This document shows, in pieces, positions 1-7,756 of a stretch of 64,000 bases of DNA. This stretch comes from Lactobacillus mulieris (lineage in GTDB: Bacteria > Bacillota > Bacilli > Lactobacillales > Lactobacillaceae), in assembly GCF_007095465.1 (NCBI RefSeq), contig NZ_SDGL01000005.1, forward strand, positions 62,001 to 126,000. Reading direction: 5' to 3'. The notes beneath the pieces are model-generated. The model worked only from the letters and a program-made list of their open reading frames with translations, had not been told where the DNA came from and did not search any database. Position 1 is the stretch's first letter. Every line of letters begins with the position of its first letter. The position numbers and the translations under genes were made by a program.

Positions 1-750
1 GTCTTTAGTGAAACGAGTAGCACCTGAACCAATCTTATTAGGGTCCCCAATTTCATCTACTTTAACAACATAATCAACTTGAGTTTGCTTAATTGATGCA
101 GGAGTGTTTGGATATGGTACCACGTTATCAGTCAATAACACAACCTTATCAGCATATTGAGCATCCATTAGGGCATAACCTAGTGAACCGAAAACTGCCT
201 TGCCATCTTGTCCATTTGCATTACCTGCTGGATCAGAAACAGGAACTCCCAAAAAGGCAACGTCAATCTTGATTTCGCCGTCTTCAATTGAACGAGCACG
301 GTTACCATGTGAACGGAAAATTACTGGGTTTTTTAAACCACCATGAGAAACAAAGTCACCAAGTGAACCACGCATTCCAGATGAAGTAATATTAGTTATA
401 ACACCCTTTTTAATAGCTTCAATTACCTTGTCATTCATGACACCAGTTAATGATGAAGGTGCTAAAGTTAAATCTTTATAACCTAGTTTAATAATGACAT
501 CCATTACTTTATTAAAAGCATAATCACCATTTCTAAAATGGTGGTGGAAAGAAATAGTCATTCCATCTTTCAAGGTTTCTTTAACTACATCTTCAATTGA
601 GTCTACCACCTTGTTTTCACCAGCAGTAACGTGAACCTTAGGTGCAACTCTTTGAATATCAGGATGACCAATTTCAACTGATTCAAAAGGTTTTAAGTTT
701 AATTTTTCTAACACATCTGCAGGCATTTCGCGATTAATACTATTCTCCAA
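1..750 (-). CDS. citF: Citrate lyase alpha subunit, 3' part outside window
   Basis: The frame stays open to the left edge, giving about 250 codons of a protein usually near 510. CitF is the citrate:acetyl-ACP transferase of citrate lyase; it swaps acetate for citrate on the CitD acyl carrier. The translation shows the family segments [13 protein letters not shown] and [11 protein letters not shown] followed by a conserved Asp/Gly-rich [12 protein letters not shown] region. I choose a TTG start at 750 because GGAGGG lies 8 bases upstream; an in-frame ATG at 726 has no such site. The start overlaps the end of citE by 11 bases, so translation is probably coupled. It is the fourth gene of the citCDEF operon. 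Identification is firm from motifs and neighbours; the start codon is less certain. Confidence 0.93.
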   Translation of the reverse strand, partial: MENSINREMPADVLEKLNLKPFESVEIGHPDIQRVAPKVHVTAGENKVVDSIEDVVKETLKDGMTISFHHHFRNGDYAFNKVMDVIIKLGYKDLTLAPSSLTGVMNDKVIEAIKKGVITNITSSGMRGSLGDFVSHGGLKNPVIFRSHGNRARSIEDGEIKIDVAFLGVPVSDPAGNANGQDGKAVFGSLGYALMDAQYADKVVLLTDNVVPYPNTPASIKQTQVDYVVKVDEIGDPNKIGSGATRFTKD

Positions 751-1654
751 TGTAGTTGCCCTCCTCATCAATTAAGTTAGAAGCTTTAGCAGTTTCTAAT
801 ACTCTATTTGCCTTGTCCACGATAGGCTTATCAACCATTTTACCATTCATTGAAATAACACCACTACCCTTGGCACGGGCTTCACGAATGGCATTTTGAA
901 CATTCTTAGCATTTTCAATTTCTTCTTTACTTGGGTTAAATACCTTATTAACCATTTGGATTTGTCTAGGGTTAACCAAACTCTTACCATCAAATCCGAG
1001 TTGGTGAATGTAGTTGGTTTCGCGATAAAAGCCTTCAGTATCCTTCATGTTTGAGAAGACTGAATCAAAGGCATAGATACCAGCAGCACGACATGAATGT
1101 AAAACCATGTTACGAGCAAATTCCATTTCGCGTCCATCTGGATAACGGTGCGTATGCATATCTGAAGTGTAGTCTTCGCCAGATAAAGCCATACCCATCA
1201 TCAAGTCAGTTGAAGTAGCAATACTTGGTGCATTTAAAACACCTTGGGCACTTTCAATCGCAGCCATAACACCAATTGAACCCTTTTCAATGCCATATTC
1301 TTCTTCAGCTTTTTCCATATCAGCAATTAATTTCTTAATCATATCTGCAGATTCAGTCTTAGGCAAACGAATAACATCAACGCCAGCCTTAACCATTGCC
1401 TTAACGTCTTCTTCATAAAATGGAGTATCTTGGCCATTAATTCTAACAACCACTTCACTGCCGCCAAAGTCTACAGTCTTGATTGCCTCATAAACAAGTA
1501 AACGAGCAGCATCCTTTTCTGTTAAAGAAACTGAGTCTTCCAGGTCAAGCATGATTGAATCAGCACCATAAATACCTGCATCCTTAATCATAGCTGGGTT
1601 ATTACCAGGGACGAACATCATAGTCCGACGCAAACGATTTTTGATATAAGTCAT
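740..1654 (-). CDS. citE: Citrate lyase beta subunit (citryl-ACP lyase)
   Basis: A 304-residue TIM-barrel protein of the HpcH/HpaI aldolase superfamily, the full CitE length. CitE splits citryl-ACP into acetyl-ACP and oxaloacetate in the cytoplasm. Visible family residues are the FVPGNNP motif (about 14-20), LDLEDSV (37-42), substrate-binding Arg71 in [10 protein letters not shown], and the metal ligands Glu134 in AAIESAQG and Asp161 in SGEDYTSD. The C-terminal [10 protein letters not shown] is typical. It starts at ATG 1654, one base before the citD stop region, and overlaps citF at the other end, as expected for a tightly coupled lyase operon. Nothing suggests decay. Confidence 0.97.
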   Translation of the reverse strand: MTYIKNRLRRTMMFVPGNNPAMIKDAGIYGADSIMLDLEDSVSLTEKDAARLLVYEAIKTVDFGGSEVVVRINGQDTPFYEEDVKAMVKAGVDVIRLPKTESADMIKKLIADMEKAEEEYGIEKGSIGVMAAIESAQGVLNAPSIATSTDLMMGMALSGEDYTSDMHTHRYPDGREMEFARNMVLHSCRAAGIYAFDSVFSNMKDTEGFYRETNYIHQLGFDGKSLVNPRQIQMVNKVFNPSKEEIENAKNVQNAIREARAKGSGVISMNGKMVDKPIVDKANRVLETAKASNLIDEEGNYIGE

Positions 1655-1948
1655 TTATAGCACCTCCAATGCAGGTTTATCAGTAGTTTGAGTAGCTCTT
1701 TGAGCAGCTGCTAAGGTCCGGGCCTTAATTACACAGTCAAGTGCCCCTTTGTCGACTGCCTTAACTTTTGCATTTGTCAAACCAAATGATTTCAAAGTAT
1801 CAGTAATAACGCTCTTAATTTGATCACCATATGCTTTAGCAACATCTGATTCAAGGGTAATCTCAATACCATTGTTACCATTCATAATCATAATTTGAAT
1901 GTCAGATGATTCTAAAGTGCCAGCTACTGCTGTTGTCTTAATTTCCAT
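1655..1948 (-). CDS. citD: Citrate lyase acyl carrier protein (gamma subunit)
   Basis: A 97-residue small protein matching CitD in length. The N-terminal segment TTAVAGTLESSD carries Ser14, the residue to which the 2'-(5''-triphosphoribosyl)-3'-dephospho-CoA arm is attached by CitX. Ser14 is at the same position as in well-studied CitD proteins. The gene lies between citC and citE; its ATG at 1948 overlaps the citC stop by 11 bases and its own stop abuts the citE start. The role is acyl carrier in the citrate lyase complex. Confidence 0.96.
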   Translation of the reverse strand: MEIKTTAVAGTLESSDIQIMIMNGNNGIEITLESDVAKAYGDQIKSVITDTLKSFGLTNAKVKAVDKGALDCVIKARTLAAAQRATQTTDKPALEVL

Positions 1949-2993
1949 CTATTTTCATTCCTTCCCGGATACGTCTTTGTAATTCTTTTTTATTTGCTTT
2001 GATAAATTCCGCTGTGGATGCCGGAACCAAGTCTTCGATAGCGGCAAGGTCGTCTGCTTTAATTAATTGTCTTACCTTGGTTGCTGTTACAGTTGTTTTA
2101 CCTTTTTCAAGACGCGGAATTAAATGTACTTCAATGTCAGGCTCTAATTCACGCTGCAAGCTGTCATTATAAATACTCGTTGCATGAGAAAAAGGTTCTG
2201 TTCCAACATAGCGCCGCTTAATTGATAACGCAGGGGCAATTACGTTTTTAAAAACTCTTGCATCAATCGTCGTCTGATTTTCAATTAAGCTATCTGCGCT
2301 CTTCAAAAAATAGGCAGGAAATGTAGCTGCTGATACCATATAACTATCTCCACTAACCACGACTACATTTTTAAACTCGCTACAGCCTTTTCTAACTAGT
2401 TCAAAACGCTCTTGAGAGTTAAATAATGACAAGTCAGTTGCAACCACAAAAACATAAACTAAATCATTTTCTTGGCTTGCCTTTTCAACTAAGTAGCGAT
2501 GCCCCAAAGTAAAGGGATTGGCATTCATAACAATGCCAGCAACTTTCTTATCTATTTGCCCATCAATTCGCGGTAAACTGCTCAAATAGTCATTTACATC
2601 AGGACTACCGTTTTCTAAAAAAGCAGCCTCATCTGTTCTAGCCAATTCACTAAAACCTAAATGCTTAAAACTATCGGCATATTTAACCTTGGTAAAAACA
2701 AACATATGAAAAATTTGCTGAGTAAAGAGATATTGGCTTAACGCCGTAACAATCTTGTTAAATCGTTGTCCAGGTTCACTATCTTTGTTGCAAACGGCAA
2801 TATACTTCAGCACATTGCCGGCCACACTACCTGTTCCAACTAATTTTCCCTCTTCATCAACCAAACCTAAAGTATGGTCAATCACAGCAACTTCTCTTTC
2901 AGAAAAATTATGCAAATCTAGCTTTTCCAAGAAGCTCATCCAGCGTTTTTTAGTTGTGGGGTCATTTAAATAAAGATCAACAACTTTATCCAA
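1938..2993 (-). CDS. citC: [Citrate (pro-3S)-lyase] ligase
   Basis: A 351-residue protein that acetylates the thiol of the CitD prosthetic group with ATP and acetate, switching on citrate lyase. The N-terminal 30-120 region resembles a GNAT-like fold. The C-terminal half is a nucleotidyltransferase with MNANPFTLGHRYLVEKA around residues 156-172 (the TxGH motif at about 162-165) and the TVTATKVR segment near 305. The start is TTG at 2993, chosen by frame: AAGGAGG stands 7-8 bases upstream and there is no better ATG. It is the first gene of the citCDEF operon and is divergent from the citI-like regulator across a 193-bp promoter region. Confidence 0.95.
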   Translation of the reverse strand: MDKVVDLYLNDPTTKKRWMSFLEKLDLHNFSEREVAVIDHTLGLVDEEGKLVGTGSVAGNVLKYIAVCNKDSEPGQRFNKIVTALSQYLFTQQIFHMFVFTKVKYADSFKHLGFSELARTDEAAFLENGSPDVNDYLSSLPRIDGQIDKKVAGIVMNANPFTLGHRYLVEKASQENDLVYVFVVATDLSLFNSQERFELVRKGCSEFKNVVVVSGDSYMVSAATFPAYFLKSADSLIENQTTIDARVFKNVIAPALSIKRRYVGTEPFSHATSIYNDSLQRELEPDIEVHLIPRLEKGKTTVTATKVRQLIKADDLAAIEDLVPASTAEFIKANKKELQRRIREGMKIDGN

Positions 2994-3040
2994 AATTCTG
3001 CCTCCTTTCTTTGTGTAACAATTAACTAAGTTACCTTTTT

Positions 3041-3069
3041 AGTGTAATTCTTTATTTTAAATATTTCAA
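3041..3069 (-). promoter_or_regulatory. Candidate citCDEF promoter
   Basis: Reading the minus strand, TTGAAA (3069-3064), a 17-base spacer and TACACT (3046-3041) form a plausible sigma-A promoter about 50 bases upstream of the citC TTG. ATTTCAAA occurs at 3063-3070 over the -35 and again at 3083-3090, so the two copies are 20 bp apart, two helical turns. The region between the two divergent genes is extremely AT-rich, so the assignment is tentative. Confidence 0.45.
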
Positions 3070-3151
3070 ATTAAACCGTTAAATTTCAAAAATTGTAAAT
3101 AGTCTGATACAATAAAATAAATTAAAAGAGCTAATTTTCTGTAATTAGAGA

Positions 3152-3157
3152 TATAAT
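3152..3157 (+). promoter_or_regulatory. Candidate -10 for the citI-like gene
   Basis: TATAAT at 3152-3157 lies 30 bases before the ATG at 3187. No good -35 is visible at the right spacing, so this promoter may depend on an activator or be autoregulated. Confidence 0.4.
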
Positions 3158-3186
3158 AAAATTAGTAAATAATTGTGAGGTTCTTT

Positions 3187-4140
3187 ATGGTAGAAAGCTA
3201 TGACAATTCCCAACTTGCAGAAATTGCACGCGATTATTACTTAAGCAAGTTGCCGATTACACAAATATCAAAGAAATATAACTTATCGCGTTACCTAATT
3301 GCAAAGGCTTTTGAAGAAGCTGAAGCTAGTGGGGTTGTTCATATTAGTATCAAGTCAAATGTTAAGAGAAATAATAGTCTTGAAACAAAATTGCGTAATT
3401 TGTTCGGTCTAAAAGAAGCTTTTGTTTTAAAAGATCAAGACACTACTAGCCATGACAATGAACAAATTGTCGACTTTGCAGCTCATCAAATTCAAAATTA
3501 TTCAAAAGCTGCTAAAGAAATCGGCTTAACTTGGGGGACCACGGTCTTAGATACGATCGTTCATTTTGATGAAATTAAACGACCTGATTTATCCTTTGTG
3601 CAAATTGCTGGGATGAGCCTACGAACAGATACTCCACATGCCAACTACTCTTTAATACAAAGAGCCGCTGAGAAGTTTGATGCTAAGTCATATATTTTAC
3701 CAGCTCCGTTGTATATTCTTAATCAAACTGCCCACGATTTAATGGAACAAGAACCAGCAATTGCTGAAGTACAAAAGAAATACCAACACCTTGATTTAAT
3801 CTTCACTGGTGTTGGTACCCTCGCAAGCATGGAATCCAATCGCGTCTGGGGTAAGTTGCAAGATCAAATATTTGATGGTATTGACCAAAATAAAGTAGCG
3901 GGGATGATTTTTGGTCGAGCCTATGATATCAATGGTAAAATTTTTGAAAGTGTTGAAAATAAATTTACTGGAATTCAACGCGAAGATATTATGAAGACAC
4001 CCATTCGTTTTGCTATTGTAAAAAATAAGTTCAAAACCCACTCATTATTAGGTGGACTCCGAACTCATTTAATTACTCATTTAGTTGTTAATGAAGCAAT
4101 CGCCAATAAACTTTTACAAGAAGTTGAAAAATATCACTAA
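3187..4140 (+). CDS. citI: SorC-family transcriptional regulator, CitI-like
   Basis: A 317-residue regulator: an N-terminal helix-turn-helix (LPITQISKKYNLSRYLIAKAFEEA, about 19-43, split by the turn at YNLSR) and a C-terminal sugar/effector-binding SorC domain with GLTWGTTVLDTI near 118 and GMIFGRAYDINGK near 245. The frame is open from GTG 3175, but GTGAGG at 3175-3180 is a Shine-Dalgarno sequence for ATG 3187, so I use 3187. Divergent transcription from citCDEF matches CitI of citrate-fermenting lactic acid bacteria, where citrate binding activates the cit operon. That it controls this operon is inferred from position. It converges with the hydrolase gene, the two stops abutting. Confidence 0.85.
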   Translation: MVESYDNSQLAEIARDYYLSKLPITQISKKYNLSRYLIAKAFEEAEASGVVHISIKSNVKRNNSLETKLRNLFGLKEAFVLKDQDTTSHDNEQIVDFAAHQIQNYSKAAKEIGLTWGTTVLDTIVHFDEIKRPDLSFVQIAGMSLRTDTPHANYSLIQRAAEKFDAKSYILPAPLYILNQTAHDLMEQEPAIAEVQKKYQHLDLIFTGVGTLASMESNRVWGKLQDQIFDGIDQNKVAGMIFGRAYDINGKIFESVENKFTGIQREDIMKTPIRFAIVKNKFKTHSLLGGLRTHLITHLVVNEAIANKLLQEVEKYH

Positions 4141-4932
4141 TTACAGGCCATGTCTTTCTAAAAACGAAAGAATGGCTTTTGTTGTTTCTTCAGGTCTTTC
4201 GGCTTGCAAAATATGACCACATTCGGCAAGCACTTGACTTTCAATTTTTTCATTAATATATTGCATTGCTTGTGCAAATTCACAGTTAAAGTATGGTGAC
4301 TTTTCACCTGCTAAAACAAGTAGTGGCACCGGTAAATCCATCACCACATCGCGCCAATCTTGAAAGGCGTGGTCGCACAAGAAGTTGTAGTTAGAACTTT
4401 CATCATAGGGATGTTCTTGTCGCTCCAATTTAACTGGGACTGCAATTTCAGGATCAACACGTACATAATTGGCATGAACTGTATCATGATACTTTAAAGA
4501 AATGGGGAAATTATCCCAAGTCAAATCTTTATAGCCAAAATTCCAACTATCATCATTAATCATCTTAGGAGGCTGATCAAGGTCAATCATTGCTGCGAAA
4601 CGTCCTTTTCCAAATAATGAAGCATATGCAAACAAAGTACTTGCTCCCATTGAATTTCCAATTACGATGACATTAGTTAATTTTAATTCTGCTAAAAACT
4701 CTTCCAAATCAAGTGCATGACGACTCATTCGTTGTCCCTTATAAGTACGTTGACTTAAGCCTTGATTTCTAGGATCTAATACTAAAACGCGATATTTATC
4801 TTTTAAAAGGTCAACCATTTTATTAAATAATTTCCCACTAGCTCCGATTCCAGGTAAGCAAATAATTGCTGGTAAATCCGTTTGAGTATCAGTATAGTGC
4901 AAAAGAACATGATCACTTGTTTTAAATTCCAT
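4141..4932 (-). CDS. Alpha/beta hydrolase
   Basis: A 263-residue cytoplasmic alpha/beta hydrolase. The oxyanion segment is LPGIGASGK (about 26-34), the nucleophile elbow is IGNSMGAST with Ser94, and the terminal catalytic His lies in ECGHILQAERPEE near residue 241. The acid residue is expected after LLVLAGEKSPYF, where the usual Asp is replaced by Glu-Lys, so the acid may differ. The substrate cannot be told from sequence; it could be an ester, lactone or thioester. SD GAGG lies just before ATG 4932. It follows the malate/lactate dehydrogenase gene but behind a terminator hairpin, so it is expressed by read-through or its own weak promoter. Confidence 0.8.
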   Translation of the reverse strand: MEFKTSDHVLLHYTDTQTDLPAIICLPGIGASGKLFNKMVDLLKDKYRVLVLDPRNQGLSQRTYKGQRMSRHALDLEEFLAELKLTNVIVIGNSMGASTLFAYASLFGKGRFAAMIDLDQPPKMINDDSWNFGYKDLTWDNFPISLKYHDTVHANYVRVDPEIAVPVKLERQEHPYDESSNYNFLCDHAFQDWRDVVMDLPVPLLVLAGEKSPYFNCEFAQAMQYINEKIESQVLAECGHILQAERPEETTKAILSFLERHGL

Positions 4933-4947
4933 AATTACCTCACAAAA

Positions 4948-4972
4948 AAATGACTAGGATTACTAGTCATTT
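4948..4972 (-). terminator. Terminator after the MDH-like gene
   Basis: A perfect 10-bp stem (AAATGACTAG at 4948-4957, CTAGTCATTT at 4963-4972) is followed on the minus strand by a T run. It lies between the dehydrogenase stop and the hydrolase start. Confidence 0.8.
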
Positions 4973-4978
4973 TATCAT

Positions 4979-5902
4979 TTATTCTTCAACGCCAGCTAAA
5001 ACTTCTTGCATTTTATCAGCTGAATTTTGCATCTTAGCTAATTCTTTGCTTGATAGTTCTGCTTCAATTACGTGGCTAATACCATTAGCATTAATTACAG
5101 CTGGAGTACCTAAGTATAAATCATGCTTAATTCCATATTGACCAGTAATTGGAGCTGAAAGTGGCAAGCAGATTTCCTTATTTTCAAGTACTGCCTTAAC
5201 GATTTGCGCAAGCATCATTGCTACACCATAGAAGGTTGCACCCTTTTTAGCGATGATTTCGCCACCCTTTTTACGAACATCACTTTCAATTGCAGTTAAA
5301 ACATCAGCTGACATAGCAGAGTATGAAGTCAAAGTTTTACCTGCAACAGTCGCTTCATCAAAGTTTTCAAAAGAAGTGTCGCCGTGTTCACCTAAAACAT
5401 AAGCATTAACATCTTCAACCTTTACATTGAGCTTCTTAGCCAATTCAACTCTTAAACGAGCTGAATCAAGTGAGGTACCAGTACCGATTACCTTATTCTT
5501 AGGGAAGCCTGAAAGCTTTTGCGTTAAAGTAGTTAAAATATCTACCGGATTGGCACTAACTACGAAAATACCATTAAAGCCAGAATCAACAACTGGTTTA
5601 ACAATACTCTTTAGAATTTTAACGTTCTTATTAACTAGGTCTAGTCTGGTTTCACCAGGCTTACGAGGAATACCTGCAGTAATAACAACCACATCAGCAT
5701 CTTTTGCATCACTATATTCACCGGCATGAACATTAGTGCTACCAGTAAATGGAGTAATATCTTCTAAGTCCATTGAATCGCCAAGTGGTCGCTCTTTAAC
5801 AACATCGCAAATCACTAATTCATCAAGCTTAGTATTTTGTAATAAGTCGTTAGCAAAAGTAGAACCTACTGCACCGTCACCAACTAATAAAACTTTACTC
5901 AT
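4979..5902 (-). CDS. LDH/MDH-family dehydrogenase, predicted malate dehydrogenase
   Basis: A 307-residue NAD-dependent 2-hydroxyacid dehydrogenase of the lactate/malate family. From ATG 5902: Rossmann GDGAVG (8-13), Asp33 after beta-2 (NAD preference), active-site loop TAGIPRKPGETR (76-86), Asp146 and Arg149 in TSLDSARLR, and catalytic His173 in GEHGDTSF. The residue that is Gln in lactate dehydrogenases (Gln102 in the standard numbering) is Arg80 here. Gln-to-Arg at this site is the classical determinant for oxaloacetate over pyruvate. The rest of the loop, KPGETRLDL, is LDH-like. I therefore predict malate dehydrogenase; L-lactate or hydroxyisocaproate activity is the alternative. A TTG at 5908 is also in frame, but AGAGG is better spaced from 5902. 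It lies 28 bases after the larger dehydrogenase gene. Confidence 0.8.
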   Translation of the reverse strand: MSKVLLVGDGAVGSTFANDLLQNTKLDELVICDVVKERPLGDSMDLEDITPFTGSTNVHAGEYSDAKDADVVVITAGIPRKPGETRLDLVNKNVKILKSIVKPVVDSGFNGIFVVSANPVDILTTLTQKLSGFPKNKVIGTGTSLDSARLRVELAKKLNVKVEDVNAYVLGEHGDTSFENFDEATVAGKTLTSYSAMSADVLTAIESDVRKKGGEIIAKKGATFYGVAMMLAQIVKAVLENKEICLPLSAPITGQYGIKHDLYLGTPAVINANGISHVIEAELSSKELAKMQNSADKMQEVLAGVEE

Positions 5903-5930
5903 TTTCAAAAACCTCTTTTAATTTGAATTT

Positions 5931-7067
5931 CTAATAGTTACCTGTAAACATTCCATCTGCCTTAGGTGGAACATAATCACCAAAGTACTTACTAAAGTCT
6001 AAATCTAAGTATTGACACAAATCGTAAACTTCAGTCATAGTCTTATCAATGACTGGAATGCCATTAGCTTCACGATCTTTAATTGCAGCCATTTCTTTTT
6101 CACCATGAGTATAAATTCGCTCCTGACCTACAGCCTTTGGAGCATCTCGTAATGCTTGTAAGTAGTCCGAAAAATGCTGCTTAATTGCTTCAGGATTGCC
6201 AAAACTTGATAAGTTAATAGCCATGAAGCCATGACAGGTGCCAGCCTTACCATCCTTCATAACTAAGTCACTAGTTAAACCTTGTGACAAAATAGATGAA
6301 AAGATTTCAGCAACCATTCCATTGCCATAGCCTTTATGAGAACCCAATTCTTCAGTATTACCACCAAGTGGCATAATACCGCCACCAACGTGACCAACAA
6401 TATTTGAAAGAACTTCACCAGCATTATTAGTAGGTTGCCCATTTTTATCTAAAGCCCAGCCATCAGGTAACTTTTTACCCAACTTGTTGTACATTTCAAG
6501 TTTACCTCTAGTAACAACAGTAGTTGAGGCATCAAATAAAAAGTCATATGGATTTGCTGGAACGCACCAAGCTTGTGGGTTTGAACCAATCATGGCCTTG
6601 GAAGCATAGGTTGGCACCATAATGGCTTCGCTATTAGTACATGAAAAACCAAGCATGTTTTCTTTAGCAGCCATTTTAGCGTAATAACCGGCAATACCAT
6701 AGTGGTTAGAGTTACGGACAGAAACAATTCCAACCCCAACTTCTTTAGCCTTTTTAATTGCTAATTCCATGGCAAAGTGACCATTAAGTTGTCCCATACC
6801 ACTGTGACCATCAATCACGGCTGAAATTGGTGTTTCAAAAACCACTTCGGGTTCTGCATTCACTTTCATAGTCCCTTTTTGAATACCTTTATAATAGCGA
6901 ACCATTCGTTGCATACCATGGCTTTGAATTCCATATAAGTCAGCTGTTAATAACACATCAGTAATAATGCGAGCTTTTTCTTCGCTAAAGCCAAACTTTT
7001 GAAAAGCGTCCATACAAAGCATGTTTAATTTATCGTAGGAAAATTTTACTTTCTTTCCTTCAGCCAT
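5931..7067 (-). CDS. Malate/L-lactate dehydrogenase of the LDH2 (YlbC/AllD) family
   Basis: A 378-residue NAD(P)-dependent oxidoreductase of the malate/ureidoglycolate/sulfolactate family, structurally unrelated to classical LDH. Family landmarks are LYGIQSHGMQRM with His50, the VRNSNHYGIAGYYA segment with His122, and TNSEAIMVPTYASKAMIGSNP with the long DASTTVVTRGK stretch. The substrate within the family varies; in this neighbourhood malate/oxaloacetate is most likely. It is first in a two-gene unit with the MDH-like gene (28-base gap), so one cluster carries two non-homologous enzymes that may do the same redox step with different cofactors. SD AGAGGC precedes ATG 7067. Confidence 0.85.
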   Translation of the reverse strand: MAEGKKVKFSYDKLNMLCMDAFQKFGFSEEKARIITDVLLTADLYGIQSHGMQRMVRYYKGIQKGTMKVNAEPEVVFETPISAVIDGHSGMGQLNGHFAMELAIKKAKEVGVGIVSVRNSNHYGIAGYYAKMAAKENMLGFSCTNSEAIMVPTYASKAMIGSNPQAWCVPANPYDFLFDASTTVVTRGKLEMYNKLGKKLPDGWALDKNGQPTNNAGEVLSNIVGHVGGGIMPLGGNTEELGSHKGYGNGMVAEIFSSILSQGLTSDLVMKDGKAGTCHGFMAINLSSFGNPEAIKQHFSDYLQALRDAPKAVGQERIYTHGEKEMAAIKDREANGIPVIDKTMTEVYDLCQYLDLDFSKYFGDYVPPKADGMFTGNY

Positions 7068-7111
7068 AATAAAGCCTCTTTCTTTTACTTACAATTTCTC
7101 TCACATGCTAA

Positions 7112-7149
7112 ATACTAGCACTTATTTTTAAAATTTACAAATAAGTGCT
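7112..7149 (-). promoter_or_regulatory. Promoter overlapped by an 11-bp perfect inverted repeat
   Basis: On the minus strand TTGTAA (7140-7135), 17 bases and TAGTAT (7117-7112) make a promoter 45 bases before the LDH2-family gene. AGCACTTATTT (7117-7127) and AAATAAGTGCT (7139-7149) form a perfect inverted repeat with an 11-base spacer that covers the spacer and -35. No T run follows on the minus strand, so an operator is more likely than a terminator, although a citX 3' hairpin cannot be excluded. Confidence 0.55.
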
Positions 7150-7164
7150 GAATTTTTAAAATAT

Positions 7165-7704
7165 TTAAAAATCGATATCTTGATTAATTAATTTAGAAAC
7201 TTCTTCTTGCAATTGCTCTACGGAATGTTTTCTTGCACGTGCACATTCCTTAGCTGGACTTCCACAAATAAAACAGCTTCTACCAGATATTCCTAATTGA
7301 TTGCGGCTTAAGTCTTTCACTTGCCCTTTTTCGAAATAATGAACATCTAAGTCAAATAGCCTTGTTGCTTGGTTAGTTTGCTCAAATTTAATGCAATACT
7401 TTTTTACATTAATTGGCTTATCCATTGCTAAATAAAAATATTCAGGTCCTGTCTTTTTTTCTAACCAATCTTCTTTAAGCGTTAGCAAAAAAGGGGCGTT
7501 CTTTTCAAAGTTGATTAATTCCCGTTTGAAAAATTTTTCTATGACTAAGTTATTCTTTATTGGCCCTGGAATATTTAGTTTAGCACCAATTATTGTCCAT
7601 GTTTTATTTTCAAGCACTAATCTATTTTGCAATTCAACTCGCCGATCTTTATCTATAAGTACGTCTAAAATTGTTACAGGTTCACCTATTTTAAAAATAT
7701 TCAT
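7165..7704 (-). CDS. citX: Apo-citrate lyase phosphoribosyl-dephospho-CoA transferase
   Basis: A 179-residue CitX that attaches the prosthetic group precursor to CitD Ser14. Family motifs are ATRLFDLDV (about 113-121), LSRNQLGISGRSCFICG (132-148) and AKECARARKH (151-160), with the paired cysteines and the CARxRxH ending. Length is normal. The Shine-Dalgarno region before ATG 7704 is weak (AGAAAG). It is set apart from citCDEF by three genes and the regulator, whereas citX usually sits inside the cit operon; no citG, which makes the precursor, is seen in the window and it may lie beyond the left edge. Confidence 0.92.
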   Translation of the reverse strand: MNIFKIGEPVTILDVLIDKDRRVELQNRLVLENKTWTIIGAKLNIPGPIKNNLVIEKFFKRELINFEKNAPFLLTLKEDWLEKKTGPEYFYLAMDKPINVKKYCIKFEQTNQATRLFDLDVHYFEKGQVKDLSRNQLGISGRSCFICGSPAKECARARKHSVEQLQEEVSKLINQDIDF

Positions 7705-7733
7705 TTTACTAACTTTCTATCTATTCATAATAA

Positions 7734-7756
7734 AAAAGGATTCAGCGAATCCTTTT
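7734..7756 (-). terminator. Terminator overlapping the dacA stop
   Basis: AAAAGGATTC (7734-7743) and GAATCCTTTT (7747-7756) form a 10-bp stem with a 3-base loop and a following T run on the minus strand. The first arm overlaps the dacA stop codon at 7755-7757. Confidence 0.85.

Noticed and set aside
2755..2973. Plus-strand frame inside citC
   Set aside because: Shadow of citC without its own start signals; the same holds for other antisense frames within polC, infB and dnaK.
7117..7149. Citrate lyase operon terminator reading of the repeat
   Set aside because: No T run follows on the minus strand and the repeat coincides with promoter hexamers, so an operator is more likely; not fully excluded.
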